Shown here: positions 25,346 through 34,306 of the stretch, piece by piece
Layout: each line of letters opens with the position of its first letter
Position numbering within the stretch: position 1 is the first letter of the stretch
DNA from: Candidatus Heimdallarchaeota archaeon
Lineage (GTDB): Archaea; Asgardarchaeota; Heimdallarchaeia; Heimdallarchaeales; Heimdallarchaeaceae
NCBI GenBank assembly: GCA_021399345.1
Contig: JAAFKI010000144.1
Span: forward strand, 1 to 53,257
Direction: 5' to 3'
Length of the DNA stretch: 53,257 nt
The notes under the pieces: model-generated
Database searches by the model: none
What the model was told of the DNA's origin: nothing
What the model saw: the letters and a program-made list of their open reading frames with translations, nothing else
Made by a program: the position numbers and the translations under genes

Positions 25346-26752
25346 ATGAAGAAAGATTCTGATTTTGAAATTTGCAGGAGAGAACTTATTGAATCAAGAA
25401 TTAATTTTGAATCTCACCAGATAAACCAAGAAGTAAGAATGAATATCAGTCAAAAAATCAAATCAAAGATAGAAACCATTCAAGAAATATCTAGAAAATT
25501 GAACTGCTCTATAGGTATAGTTGGTGGTTTTGTAAGAGATTTGCTTCTTGAAAGACAATCTGAAGATGTTGATTTCCTAGTTTTCAGAGGCGATTTCCAT
25601 AAATTAACTCTAAAAATCGCGGAGACTATGGGAGCAAAGATAGGTAAGATGAGCAATAGAACCCTCACAACACAAGTTAGATTTCCCGATGAAGTAGTAT
25701 TCGAATTCAACTCAACTAGGAAAGAAAGGTATGAGTATCCTTCCCGAGTGCCTATAGTAGAAAAAGCATCTATTGTAGAGGATTTGCAGAGAAGAGATTT
25801 CACTATTAATGCTCTAATAATGTTTGAAGATTTTTATATAGATCTTTTTGATGGAACAGCTGATTTGCAAAATCAACTTATACAAACAACTCGAGAACCT
25901 GATATTGTTTTTCATGAAGACTATCTGAGAATTTTTAGAGCAATAAGAATTGCCTGCAAGCTTGGTTTTACACTTAGTTCTGAGATCAAAAAAGGAATAA
26001 GGAAAAATGCAACAAATTTGTTGGACGTTCCTAAAGAAAGAATCCTCCAGGAATTAAAATTGTCCTTCAGTTATGCTCCAAGCAGAGCTTATAGGCTGAT
26101 TAGGGACTTGAAGATACTGGAAGTTCTGTTTCCTGAAGTGAAAAATATTGAATTGAACTCTCAAATTTTTAGTACAAAAGATACATGGACGAAAATTGAA
26201 GAGAAAATAAAATTTCTAGAGTTCAAAGGTTCTGTAAATGTTAATCTCTTCATCGCCATGATTTTAGTAGAAATAACATCTGAAAAATCTTCAGAAAAGG
26301 AAGACAGAGATTTAGTTCAGATTGCAAATGAAATCCTTCAAAAGTATAAATTTTCAAACAGAGAAAGAACAGAAATAACAGCTTACATTAGTTTCCGTAA
26401 TTCTCTGATAGATATAATAGACGATCCTCCACAAGACTTTGAAATTAGAAAGATGCTAAGAGAACAAAGTGATTTGATTGATAACGTTATATTACTGACT
26501 AAAGCAGAATTATCTACTAGAACCGAAAATTTAGATTTTGATTCTCTCTTAGATCATATTGCTATTTTGAGGGATAGAAAGGATTTGATATTCTTTGAAC
26601 CTGAACTAAATGGTCATGAAATAAGAAAGATTTTCAACGTCAAAGGTGAAAAAATAGGTTCTATAAAATCAAACCTCATTGAGGCAATAATGAAAGAAGA
26701 AATTAAGAATAAGAGAGAAGATTGCATTTCATATATTGAAAAAAACATGTGA
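25346..26752 (+). CDS. Class II tRNA nucleotidyltransferase / poly(A) polymerase family protein
   Basis: The head domain has GIVGGFVRDLLL followed by EDVDFLV, the GG and DxD motifs of bacterial/eukaryotic class II CCA-adding enzymes. VEDLQRRDFTINAL is the conserved RRD motif. DYLRIFRAIRIACKLGF matches motif E/neck 'DxLRxLRAxRFAxxLGF'. The enzyme would add CCA (or part of it) to tRNA 3' ends. Archaea normally use the unrelated class I enzyme, so this family is unusual here. The N-terminus extends about 50 residues before the catalytic domain. In-frame starts are TTG 25334 and ATG 25346; I use the ATG. Confidence 0.85.
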   Translation: MKKDSDFEICRRELIESRINFESHQINQEVRMNISQKIKSKIETIQEISRKLNCSIGIVGGFVRDLLLERQSEDVDFLVFRGDFHKLTLKIAETMGAKIGKMSNRTLTTQVRFPDEVVFEFNSTRKERYEYPSRVPIVEKASIVEDLQRRDFTINALIMFEDFYIDLFDGTADLQNQLIQTTREPDIVFHEDYLRIFRAIRIACKLGFTLSSEIKKGIRKNATNLLDVPKERILQELKLSFSYAPSRAYRLIRDLKILEVLFPEVKNIELNSQIFSTKDTWTKIEEKIKFLEFKGSVNVNLFIAMILVEITSEKSSEKEDRDLVQIANEILQKYKFSNRERTEITAYISFRNSLIDIIDDPPQDFEIRKMLREQSDLIDNVILLTKAELSTRTENLDFDSLLDHIAILRDRKDLIFFEPELNGHEIRKIFNVKGEKIGSIKSNLIEAIMKEEIKNKREDCISYIEKNM

Positions 26753-26887
26753 TTTAGAATTGTAGTTATTCCTAACTAGTTTCTCGAAGTTAATAGAATA
26801 TTTGTGATTTACAAAATAGAGCTAAATTAATAAGGATGTAAACTAAATCATCAACGAAAATTCTGGATCTATAGTGTGATTTGAGTT

Positions 26888-28633
26888 ATGATGAAGACTT
26901 CAAAGTATTTACTAAGCATTTGCGCTATCTTACTACTATGTGGTTCTGTGTTTAACGTTTTTTCTTCTATTTCACCTGAGATCACATCTGATATAGGCCT
27001 TCTAGGTAAAGAAGAAATTGCAGATTTTACCTTTGACTATATCACAGTTCAAGAAATTATAATTTCTTCCAACGAAGATTTAGTTAGTTTTGCTTCAGAA
27101 GGGACAGGTACTGAAATAAGCCCCTATATCATAAAAGACTATGAAATAAATGGACAAGGAGTAAATTATGCAATATTCATAACCAATGTATCAAAGCATT
27201 TTACAATTGAACATTGCAGAATAGTTTCAACTTATGGAATTGTAATTCAAAACATTAACGGGATTACTATAAGTATTTCAAACAATTTGATTGCACAATT
27301 TGATACTTTCTATCCTGTTGAAATGCTGACAGGAATACAAATAACCAATTGTGATAATATTACAATTTCTGAAAACATTATAGAGTCCTATTTTCGAGGT
27401 ATTGATCTGAATTATGCAACCAGTGTATTTGTTTCCAATAACTCGATTCTTGGAAGAGATGGCCTCAATGTTTTGGGGGTAAAATTTTCAGGTATCAGAC
27501 TTCGGCAGACAATCAACTGTACGATTTTAGACAATGGGTTTGACAAAGGCGGAATTGAAATTTCATCCAATTATGACAAGATTCATACTCTAATGATTGA
27601 CAATAACACTGTAGCCGGTTTAAAACTAGGATACATTAAAAACCAAACTAATTTAGTTATTGACAATCAAGAATATGGCCAAATTATCATTTTTGATTGC
27701 ATTAATATCACTGTTCAAAATCAAGTCATGCTGAAAACTTTCTATGGAATATCATGTTTCTATAGCTCTAATTGTACCTTTTCAAAGAATCAGATTAAAT
27801 CTGGTTCAGTAGGAATAATAGAAACTTACAGCTATAATTCTACAATAACAGATAACTTTCTTGAAGAGAATATTTATGGTATAATGTTATCTTATAGTTT
27901 ATTTTCAAAAATAGGTAATAACAGAATACTAAATTCCTCAATTCATGGAATTTGGTCCCATTATTCTTCCAATATCACTGTTGATGAAAACAATGTTACA
28001 TATACAAATGAAGCAAGTGGAATCTATGACTCAGGTAGTAATAATACCTATAAGAATAACATATGCAATTTTAATAATTTTCACGGTCTTTATCTCTACT
28101 ATGTGGATAATGCTAAAATTATCGGTAACGAGTTCAAATATAATGGGGATAGTGTTCTTTTTGCGGGAACAACTAATCTTGAAATTTCTAGTAATTCAAT
28201 CTGTTATAACAAAAAAAATGGTGGAATCGAGGTGATTAATGGAGTAATAGGAATTATTCGAAACAATCTAATTTTAGAAAACAAGGGTTATGGTGCCAAT
28301 CTAAAAACTGGTACAAAACATTTTGTAGTTAGTGGAAATAGTTTCATCAATAATGAGATTCCATATTTAGGTACAAGTCAAGCAGAAGATTCAGGAACTA
28401 ATAATTATTGGTACAATCCTGAGACAAACATAGGAAACTACTGGTTAGATAAAGGAAATAAAAAGAAATATGCAATTGATGGTGATGCAAATAGTTTTGA
28501 TTTATATCCATTAAAGAATCCTATTGTTCTGCCAGATGAGGATTATCCACTAAAAACCTCAATTTCCTTTATCCTATTCATCTTTTCACTTCTCATTGTA
28601 TACGGAGTATGGAAAAGGAAAAAGAGAGGTTAA
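26888..28633 (+). CDS. Secreted parallel beta-helix (NosD-like) protein with C-terminal TM anchor
   Basis: A signal peptide (MMKTSKYLLSICAILLLCGS) leads to about 480 residues of right-handed beta-helix repeats of PbH1/NosD type, with many 'I.NN.I...' turns such as CDNITISENIIESYFRGIDL and YLYYVDNAKIIGNEFKYN. About ten Asn-rich turns carry N-x-S/T sites. The C-terminus has a TM helix (SISFILFIFSLLIVYGVW) followed by KRKKRG, so the protein should be displayed outside, anchored at the membrane. Function may be polysaccharide binding or cell-surface structure. No partner gene is evident. Confidence 0.82.
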   Translation: MMKTSKYLLSICAILLLCGSVFNVFSSISPEITSDIGLLGKEEIADFTFDYITVQEIIISSNEDLVSFASEGTGTEISPYIIKDYEINGQGVNYAIFITNVSKHFTIEHCRIVSTYGIVIQNINGITISISNNLIAQFDTFYPVEMLTGIQITNCDNITISENIIESYFRGIDLNYATSVFVSNNSILGRDGLNVLGVKFSGIRLRQTINCTILDNGFDKGGIEISSNYDKIHTLMIDNNTVAGLKLGYIKNQTNLVIDNQEYGQIIIFDCINITVQNQVMLKTFYGISCFYSSNCTFSKNQIKSGSVGIIETYSYNSTITDNFLEENIYGIMLSYSLFSKIGNNRILNSSIHGIWSHYSSNITVDENNVTYTNEASGIYDSGSNNTYKNNICNFNNFHGLYLYYVDNAKIIGNEFKYNGDSVLFAGTTNLEISSNSICYNKKNGGIEVINGVIGIIRNNLILENKGYGANLKTGTKHFVVSGNSFINNEIPYLGTSQAEDSGTNNYWYNPETNIGNYWLDKGNKKKYAIDGDANSFDLYPLKNPIVLPDEDYPLKTSISFILFIFSLLIVYGVWKRKKRG

Positions 28634-28644
28634 GCAAAACTATA

Positions 28645-30027
28645 TCATCCTTTAGGATCTAAAACCTTCTCTAAGTCTTTAATCTCCAAACCCATTTCTT
28701 CTATAACTTCTTTTATTGTTTTTCCAGTTTCATAGGCTTTCTTAGCTATCTCAGCAGCTTTATCATAACCTATAATTGGCACAAGATTTGTCACAATCAT
28801 TAAATTATCTTTTAATTGTTTTTCGATTTGTTTTTGGTCAGCTCTTAATTCTTTTAGGCAATTTTCAGTAAAGGATTTTATTCCATTTGAAAGAAGTAGA
28901 ATAGATTCAAGTATTGTTGAAATGATTAATGGTTTTGTGACATTCAGATCAAGAGTACTTCCAAACCCTTCAGCAAAAGTTACTGTTGTATCATTTCCAA
29001 TGACCTTCAAACATACTTGAATTAGCATTTCAGATTGTGTAGGATTAATTTTCCCTGGCATGATGGAAGAGCCTGGTTCTTTTTTGGGTATCAATAATTC
29101 TCCTAAACCAGCTCTTGGCCCACTGCTCATCCATCTTATATCATTAGCTAGTTTTATCAGAGCTAATGAAAGTGATTTAAGAATACCACTTAATTTTACA
29201 AACACTTTGTGTGAAGCTATTCCTTCTGCTTTAATAGGATTCAAGCGAAAGTCTACTTTTGTTATTTCTGAGAGCTTTTGAATAGCTATCTCTCCAAATT
29301 CTTCGTGAGTATTGATTCCAGTACCTAGAGCTGTACCCCCCAGTGGAATTGATGCCAATTCTTCAACAATTTCCATGAGATTTTGTTCTTCAGAAGTAAG
29401 CTGTTTAAGATAAACAAGAAATTCTAAAGACAATGGTATAGGTACTGCGTCTTGTAAATGAGTTCTTCCAACTTTTATAATATCCTTAAATTCGTCTATT
29501 TTTTGTTTAAGAACAGAAAGAATATCTCTGATAGCTGGAAGCAGCTGTTTATGTATCTCCTCAATGGAAACAAGATGCATTGTTGTTGGTATAATGTCGT
29601 TTGAAGATTGGCCCTTATTCACATGATCATTTGGGTGAACAGGATGCTTTTTACCTAACTCACTGCCTAGAATTTCATTAGCTCTATTTGCTAATACTTC
29701 ATTCATATTCATGTTGGTTTGAGTTCCTGAACCAGTTTGAAAAATGTCAATTGGAAACTGATCTAGTAGCTTATTTTCAATTGTTATTTCATCTATTGAC
29801 TGAAGTATTGCTTCTCCTATACTTTGGTCTATTAAGTCTAATTCTAAATTAGTTTGAAGACATGCTTTTTTGATTTGAGCTAAAGCTTTGATAAACGATT
29901 CTGAAAATACTCTTCCACTTATTCAGAAATTTTCTATTGCTCTTTGTGTGTTGATTCCCCAATAAACATTTGCTGGAACCTCTAGCTCTCCTAAGATGTC
30001 TTTCTCCAATCTAGTTTTATCACTCAT
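28645..30027 (-). pseudogene. fumC: Class II fumarase interrupted by an in-frame TGA at codon 35
   Basis: From ATG 30027 to the stop at 28645 the frame gives 460 codons, the normal length, and reads as a class II fumarase throughout. N-terminal [20 protein letters not shown], then FPIDIFQTGSGTQTNMNMNE, and the signature GSSIMPGKINPTQSE. Fumarase interconverts fumarate and malate. One TGA (29923-29925) sits in AIENF*ISGR, where relatives such as E. coli FumC (HFRIST) have a residue, often Arg; a CGA-to-TGA change would explain it. The part after the stop still has an ATG start at 29712, but a protein from there would lack the N-terminal domain. The ATG overlaps the sdhB stop by 8 nt, so the gene belongs to the sdh operon. 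Confidence 0.85.
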
Positions 30028-30787
30028 TTTTTGACCACTTATCTCTAATATCATTAATAGCTGTTCCCGGTCTTACTCCTTTTGGACAAACACGATTACA
30101 AACAAAATATTTTTCACAGGCTGGTACGGCATTTTGTTGCAACACAATATCTAATATCTCTTGTCTGTGTTCTTCTGACAATCGATTATCAGCAATGAAA
30201 CGATTTGCTTTGGCTAGAGCAGTTGGACCAAAATATTCCTTATTTGTAGCATTAACAGGACATGCCCAACACAGACCACAAGCGATACAATTAATTAAAT
30301 GCTCTATTGATTTAGCGGCATCAGAACTCTGATGAGATTCAGGTGCTTCATCATTCCATTCTCTTGTGAAATAAGGTTCAACTTCTCTGTAAAACTTCCA
30401 GAAAGGTTCCATATTAACTACTAAATCTTGAATGATTTCCATATTAGGTAATGGTTCAATAAGTATCTCATTTTCCTGATCCCAATCAAGGATTTGTCCG
30501 AAATTAAACTCTGGGAGCTTAACTGGTTTCTTTTTGGTTTTAACGGTAGATATCTGCGTTCTACACGCAAGCTCTGGGACTTTATCTACAGTCATACCAC
30601 AGCTGCCACAAATCGCTCCTCTGCAAGAATATCTGAACGCAAGTGTTGAATCATAGTTATCTTGAATATAGAAGAGTGCTTCTAGAATTGTTAGACCTTT
30701 TCTCTTTGGAACTTCGAATCTCTCATATCTGCCTTCTTTATCTTCTGAATCCTTTCTGAATACAAGGAATTTTTGCATCTCTACCAT
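30020..30787 (-). CDS. sdhB: Succinate dehydrogenase/fumarate reductase, iron-sulfur subunit
   Basis: This subunit carries electrons between the flavin and the quinone or other acceptor. The [2Fe-2S] site is [13 protein letters not shown] with LACRT (C55, C60, C63, C75). The [4Fe-4S] site is [12 protein letters not shown], and [14 protein letters not shown] gives the remaining cluster cysteines. Length 255 aa is normal. The ATG overlaps the sdhA stop by 1 nt (TAATG). No sdhC or sdhD membrane-anchor gene is in the operon or nearby. Confidence 0.95.
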   Translation of the reverse strand: MVEMQKFLVFRKDSEDKEGRYERFEVPKRKGLTILEALFYIQDNYDSTLAFRYSCRGAICGSCGMTVDKVPELACRTQISTVKTKKKPVKLPEFNFGQILDWDQENEILIEPLPNMEIIQDLVVNMEPFWKFYREVEPYFTREWNDEAPESHQSSDAAKSIEHLINCIACGLCWACPVNATNKEYFGPTALAKANRFIADNRLSEEHRQEILDIVLQQNAVPACEKYFVCNRVCPKGVRPGTAINDIRDKWSKNE

Positions 30788-32502
30788 TAATACACACGCT
30801 CCTTTACCTCAAATTGACCAAGTTTCACAGGTTTAGTTTCTACTATTAATTTTCCTTCTTCGTCTCTTGTAACCATAGAATGAACAAGAAATTCTTCATC
30901 ATTACGGTTTGGAAAATCTATTCGAGAGTGCGCTCCCCTGCTCTCTTTTCTCCACAAAGCTGAAAAAGCAGTGACTTCTGCAATATCAAGCATATTTCTA
31001 AGTTCAAGTGTTCTGATTAAACCAAAATTAAACTTCCTCTTAGAAGTGGAAACTTTGACGTTTTTAAACTCTATTTGCAATCTGCAAATCTCCTCATATG
31101 CTTCATTAAGCTCATCTTCTGTTCGAAAAACGCCAACTTTAGTATCTAATGCTATTCCCATTGCTTCTTGAATCTCAAAGGGTTTTTTACCTAAACTGTT
31201 ATCCCATTTCTCAAGAAGCTCCTCAATTTCTTTGATTACTTCTTCTTCAGATGCCATTACTCTAATTTCTTCCGGTAGCTTTGGCAGGCCTTTCTCTAAC
31301 ATCAACTTGCCAACATGCCTACCGAAAACAGCTGTTTCAAGCAAAGAATTTCCTCCTAATCGGTTAGCTCCATGAACAGATATACAAGCTGTTTCTCCAA
31401 CTACATAGAGACCAGAAAGCATAGTTTCACATATGTCCCCATCAAATTTTGTCCCAATACCACCCATTGAATAATGTTGTCCTGGTTGAACAGGTATTGG
31501 TTCATTGATAGGATCTACACCAGCAAAATAAATAGAAATTTCTCTTATTCCCGGTAATCTTTCTCTGATTCTTTCTGCACCAAGGTGTGTAAGATCTAAA
31601 TGAACATAAGCATCCTCAAATCCTCGTCCTTCTCTGATTTCAGTATCAATAGCTCTAGCAACAATGTCTCTGGGAGCTAATTCTTTAGCATTAGGTGCAA
31701 CATCTAACATGAACCTTTCTCCAAGATTGTTGTAGAGTAACCCACCCTCACCTCGAGCGCCTTCGGTAATCAGAATGTTGGTGCCATATAGGGTTGTAGG
31801 ATGGAATTGAACAAATTCACCATCTTGAATAGGAACTCCTGCTCTAAAAGCTGCACCTACACCATCTCCAGTATTGATAATAGCGTTTGTAGAACGTTTG
31901 TAGGTTCTACCAAATCCTCCGGTAGCTAAAATGACATATCCTGATCTAAAAATAACTAACTCCCCTGAAGCCATGTTCAAAGTCAGTATGCCAGTTATTT
32001 GATCATCAATTTTTATCAAATCTATTAAGAAAAACTCATCAAAGAATTGCACATTCTTATGAACACATTGTTCGTAGAGGGTGTGAAGTAAAACATGACC
32101 TGTTCTATCTGCAGCATAACACGTTCTTGGAAAACCAGCTCCTCCAAAAGGTCTTTGTGCAATAAGCCCAGAATCTAACCTAGAAAATGGTGCTCCCATA
32201 CTCTCAAATTCAACGACTATTTTGGGTGCTTCTTCGCACATTAGTAAAACCGCATCTTGATCAGCTAGGTAATCAGAACCATAAACTGTATCATAAGCAT
32301 GTTTTTCGGGAGAATCATCTTGTCCAGCTTCAGTATTTCCCAAAGCGGCATTAATACCTCCTTGTGCAGCTCCTGAATGACTCCTAATTGGATGGACTTT
32401 GCTTACAACTGCAACTTTCCAATGTTTGGAAAGCTCTAGAGCTGCTCGCAATCCACTTAAGCCAGCTCCAACTACAACAACATCGTATTCTTCTATTTTC
32501 AT
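30787..32502 (-). CDS. sdhA: Succinate dehydrogenase/fumarate reductase, flavoprotein subunit
   Basis: The flavoprotein subunit oxidises succinate or reduces fumarate. FAD-binding VVVVGAGLSGLRAALELSKH opens the protein. RSHSGAAQGGINAALGN holds the His-Ser region for covalent flavin attachment. FHPTTLYGTNILITEGARGE and ELAPRDIVARAI contain the catalytic residues, and QHYSMGGIGTKFDGD follows. The length of 571 aa is normal. An AGGTAAT ribosome site precedes the ATG. It is the first gene of sdhA-sdhB-fumC, which supports two consecutive TCA-cycle steps. Confidence 0.96.
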   Translation of the reverse strand: MKIEEYDVVVVGAGLSGLRAALELSKHWKVAVVSKVHPIRSHSGAAQGGINAALGNTEAGQDDSPEKHAYDTVYGSDYLADQDAVLLMCEEAPKIVVEFESMGAPFSRLDSGLIAQRPFGGAGFPRTCYAADRTGHVLLHTLYEQCVHKNVQFFDEFFLIDLIKIDDQITGILTLNMASGELVIFRSGYVILATGGFGRTYKRSTNAIINTGDGVGAAFRAGVPIQDGEFVQFHPTTLYGTNILITEGARGEGGLLYNNLGERFMLDVAPNAKELAPRDIVARAIDTEIREGRGFEDAYVHLDLTHLGAERIRERLPGIREISIYFAGVDPINEPIPVQPGQHYSMGGIGTKFDGDICETMLSGLYVVGETACISVHGANRLGGNSLLETAVFGRHVGKLMLEKGLPKLPEEIRVMASEEEVIKEIEELLEKWDNSLGKKPFEIQEAMGIALDTKVGVFRTEDELNEAYEEICRLQIEFKNVKVSTSKRKFNFGLIRTLELRNMLDIAEVTAFSALWRKESRGAHSRIDFPNRNDEEFLVHSMVTRDEEGKLIVETKPVKLGQFEVKERVY

Positions 32503-32661
32503 GATATTACCTACAAAGACATTTTAGCAAGAATACTAATTTGTTATTTAATTTTAACTTTGTGTCAAAAAGGTAATTTTTTTGTTTCTTTCGTAATAAA
32601 ATTCTTCTAGATACAATAACAGTTTCCAGAAAGAGTAAACTCGCTATAAATCAGTTCAAAA

Positions 32662-32799
32662 ATGAGAGTTAGAGTTGTTTCGTCTATCGGACTGTCTAGA
32701 ACTTTTTCTTTAGCAAACGTTAATATTGGTGAAACTGTGAAGTATATTTTGAAGATACGCTGGGGAAATGTTATCTATCACTTGGGGTGTGAAAAATGA
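32662..32799 (+). CDS. Possible 45-residue small protein overlapping the next gene
   Basis: An ATG at 32662 opens a 45-codon frame whose TGA overlaps the next start by 4 nt (ATGA), a common sign of translational coupling. The product begins MRVRVVSSIGLSRTFSLANV, which could form a beta hairpin followed by a helix, as in the first half of a beta-grasp fold, but it is too short to assign. It fills much of the 293-nt gap after the sdhA promoter. It may also be chance. Confidence 0.4.
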   Translation: MRVRVVSSIGLSRTFSLANVNIGETVKYILKIRWGNVIYHLGCEK

Positions 32800-33317
32800 C
32801 TGAAAATAACACTAACAACATGGAAGAAATGTTAACGACCTTAGAGAGTTATGTTCAACAAGCAAAGCTGAACAGAATTAAGGGCGTTCTTGAGAACTAT
32901 GTGAAGGAATGGGAAGTTGAAGCGAATATCATAATACCAACGAGGATAACATATCCAAAACCTATTTTCCTGTATCTTGAAAAATTAAACGAAATTCCCA
33001 TGGAGGTTTTTGACTGGATTGGTGAATTTAGCAAATATTATGATATGAAATATGTCAACTTAAAGGGGAATTTATTTGCACTGTACATCTACAAAGACTT
33101 TGATCGAAGAGAGGAGAAAGGAGAAAAAGAAGCTTCATTGTATGAAATCTATGAGAGAGAAAGAAAGTCAATATATCAGAGAGAAGATGTCAAAGAAGAA
33201 AGTGTATATGACTACAATATTAAGAAAGGAATAACACCCTTAGTTACTGGAGAAAGGGAACAAAAAACAAAATCACTCGAAGAAGATTACAAAGAAGAAG
33301 AACCTGCGAAATCCTGA
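32796..33317 (+). CDS. Unrecognised acidic-tailed protein
   Basis: A 173-residue soluble protein. Residues 15-105 look folded (alpha then beta: VLENYVKEWEVEANIIIPTR, ITYPKPIFLYLEKLN and YVNLKGNLFALYIYKDF). The last 65 residues are charged and probably disordered, rich in Glu, Lys and Tyr. No metal or catalytic motif can be seen. It overlaps the possible small upstream frame by 4 nt. I cannot assign a family. Confidence 0.6.
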   Translation: MTENNTNNMEEMLTTLESYVQQAKLNRIKGVLENYVKEWEVEANIIIPTRITYPKPIFLYLEKLNEIPMEVFDWIGEFSKYYDMKYVNLKGNLFALYIYKDFDRREEKGEKEASLYEIYERERKSIYQREDVKEESVYDYNIKKGITPLVTGEREQKTKSLEEDYKEEEPAKS

Positions 33318-33456
33318 AACAATTTTAACATAGTCTAATGAACTTTTAGAAGTTAAATAATAATCTAGAAGAACTACACATTTGTAAAGTAAAAACTACA
33401 TTTTATTAAATGTTAGATAATAAAAGTGCCCAAAGTAATCAATATCTTGGAGAAAA

Positions 33457-33666
33457 ATGATAAAATCAAACAATATCAATATCTACAAGGACTGGAAAAT
33501 TGTAAAGAAAATAGAAATAAATCGAAAACTAGAAAGGGAAATTGATGCGATATTAGGTAAACGGATCAATCTAAAGAGCGGAAACAATGGCAGTAGTTAC
33601 CAGAAAAAAAGGAAATCAATATTTAGAAAAGAAGAAAGAAAGCAGATAGTGTTTATCAGTGCTTAA
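33457..33666 (+). CDS. Small basic protein, hypothetical
   Basis: A 69-residue frame with ATG preceded by GGAG at suitable spacing (CTTGGAGAAAAATG). The product is strongly basic (many Lys and Arg) with a helical start and a disordered middle. There is no motif I recognise. It lies 139 nt after the acidic-tailed gene and 17 nt before the next small gene. Coding status is uncertain. Confidence 0.4.
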   Translation: MIKSNNINIYKDWKIVKKIEINRKLEREIDAILGKRINLKSGNNGSSYQKKRKSIFRKEERKQIVFISA

Positions 33667-33683
33667 ACGAATAGCTCTTGTTC

Positions 33684-33893
33684 ATGATTAGATCATCTGT
33701 AATTATTTTTACAATAGCTGGAATTGTTGGAATCACTCTAGCAGCTCTGGGATATCAATTTTTCATTTCATTCTTCAGTGGAATGAGTGTGATGATTATT
33801 GGTATACTAATAGAGAGTATCATTATCACAATAAAAAGGAAAAAAAGGATGAAAAAACGTGGAAAACTACAGAATTCTAATGTTTCCGCTTGA
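33684..33893 (+). CDS. Small two-TM protein with basic tail
   Basis: Two hydrophobic segments (about residues 5-25 and 27-48) form a hairpin, followed by a strongly basic tail (KRKKRMKKRGK), so the C-terminus should face the cytosol. The frame also allows TTG 33678; ATG 33684 is the better start. No family is recognised. It may share a transcript with the small basic gene. Confidence 0.5.
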   Translation: MIRSSVIIFTIAGIVGITLAALGYQFFISFFSGMSVMIIGILIESIIITIKRKKRMKKRGKLQNSNVSA

Positions 33894-34306
33894 ATTATTA
33901 ATTTAGGAGACGGATTTTTGAGTCTTCAAATTCATCTTAAATAGTTTTCGGAAGCGTCCTTTTTTTCCATTTACAAGAAGAGGTCTTGAAACGCCACCCT
34001 AATAAAAAAACGATTTCAATTAGGTATTTCTTTGGTCATCAAAACATTTATATATGAGATGCGAAGGTTAGGAGTTTAGCATAGAGCTACGAAAGATTTA
34101 AAAAGAGAAGTGTTGGGACATTTGGAAGGGTTCTCTCTTATTTTATGAGGTTGAAACATGAAATAGTGTTGGGATTCGCACCAAGCAGCTAGCATTAAGT
34201 GTGTAATGTTAAACGTTAAAATCAATGTAATGCGTAAGAATAATACTGCTCTGTTTAGTTTTTCGTTAATCATATAACAGACAATTCATTGTAGGTTGAT
34301 ACAAGA
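33894..34306 (+). other. 413-nt intergenic region before TFB with a likely long leader
   Basis: No supported gene is found here. A TATA-like box lies at 34047-34055, which would start a transcript near 34075 and leave a leader of about 230 nt before TFB. A 10-nt direct repeat AGTGTTGGGA occurs at 34109 and 34165. I could not fold it into a known RNA. Confidence 0.45.
34047..34055 (+). promoter_or_regulatory. TATA-like box, probable TFB promoter
   Basis: TTTATATAT is the best TATA match in the 413-nt gap, about 255 nt before the TFB ATG. Confidence 0.45.

Noticed and set aside
34141..34200. tRNA-like segment with GGGATTCGCACC
   Set aside because: It cannot be folded into a cloverleaf; no acceptor or anticodon stem pairs.
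34076..34273. 65-codon minus-strand ORF upstream of TFB
   Set aside because: No ribosome site, no recognisable motif, and it lies across the probable TFB leader.
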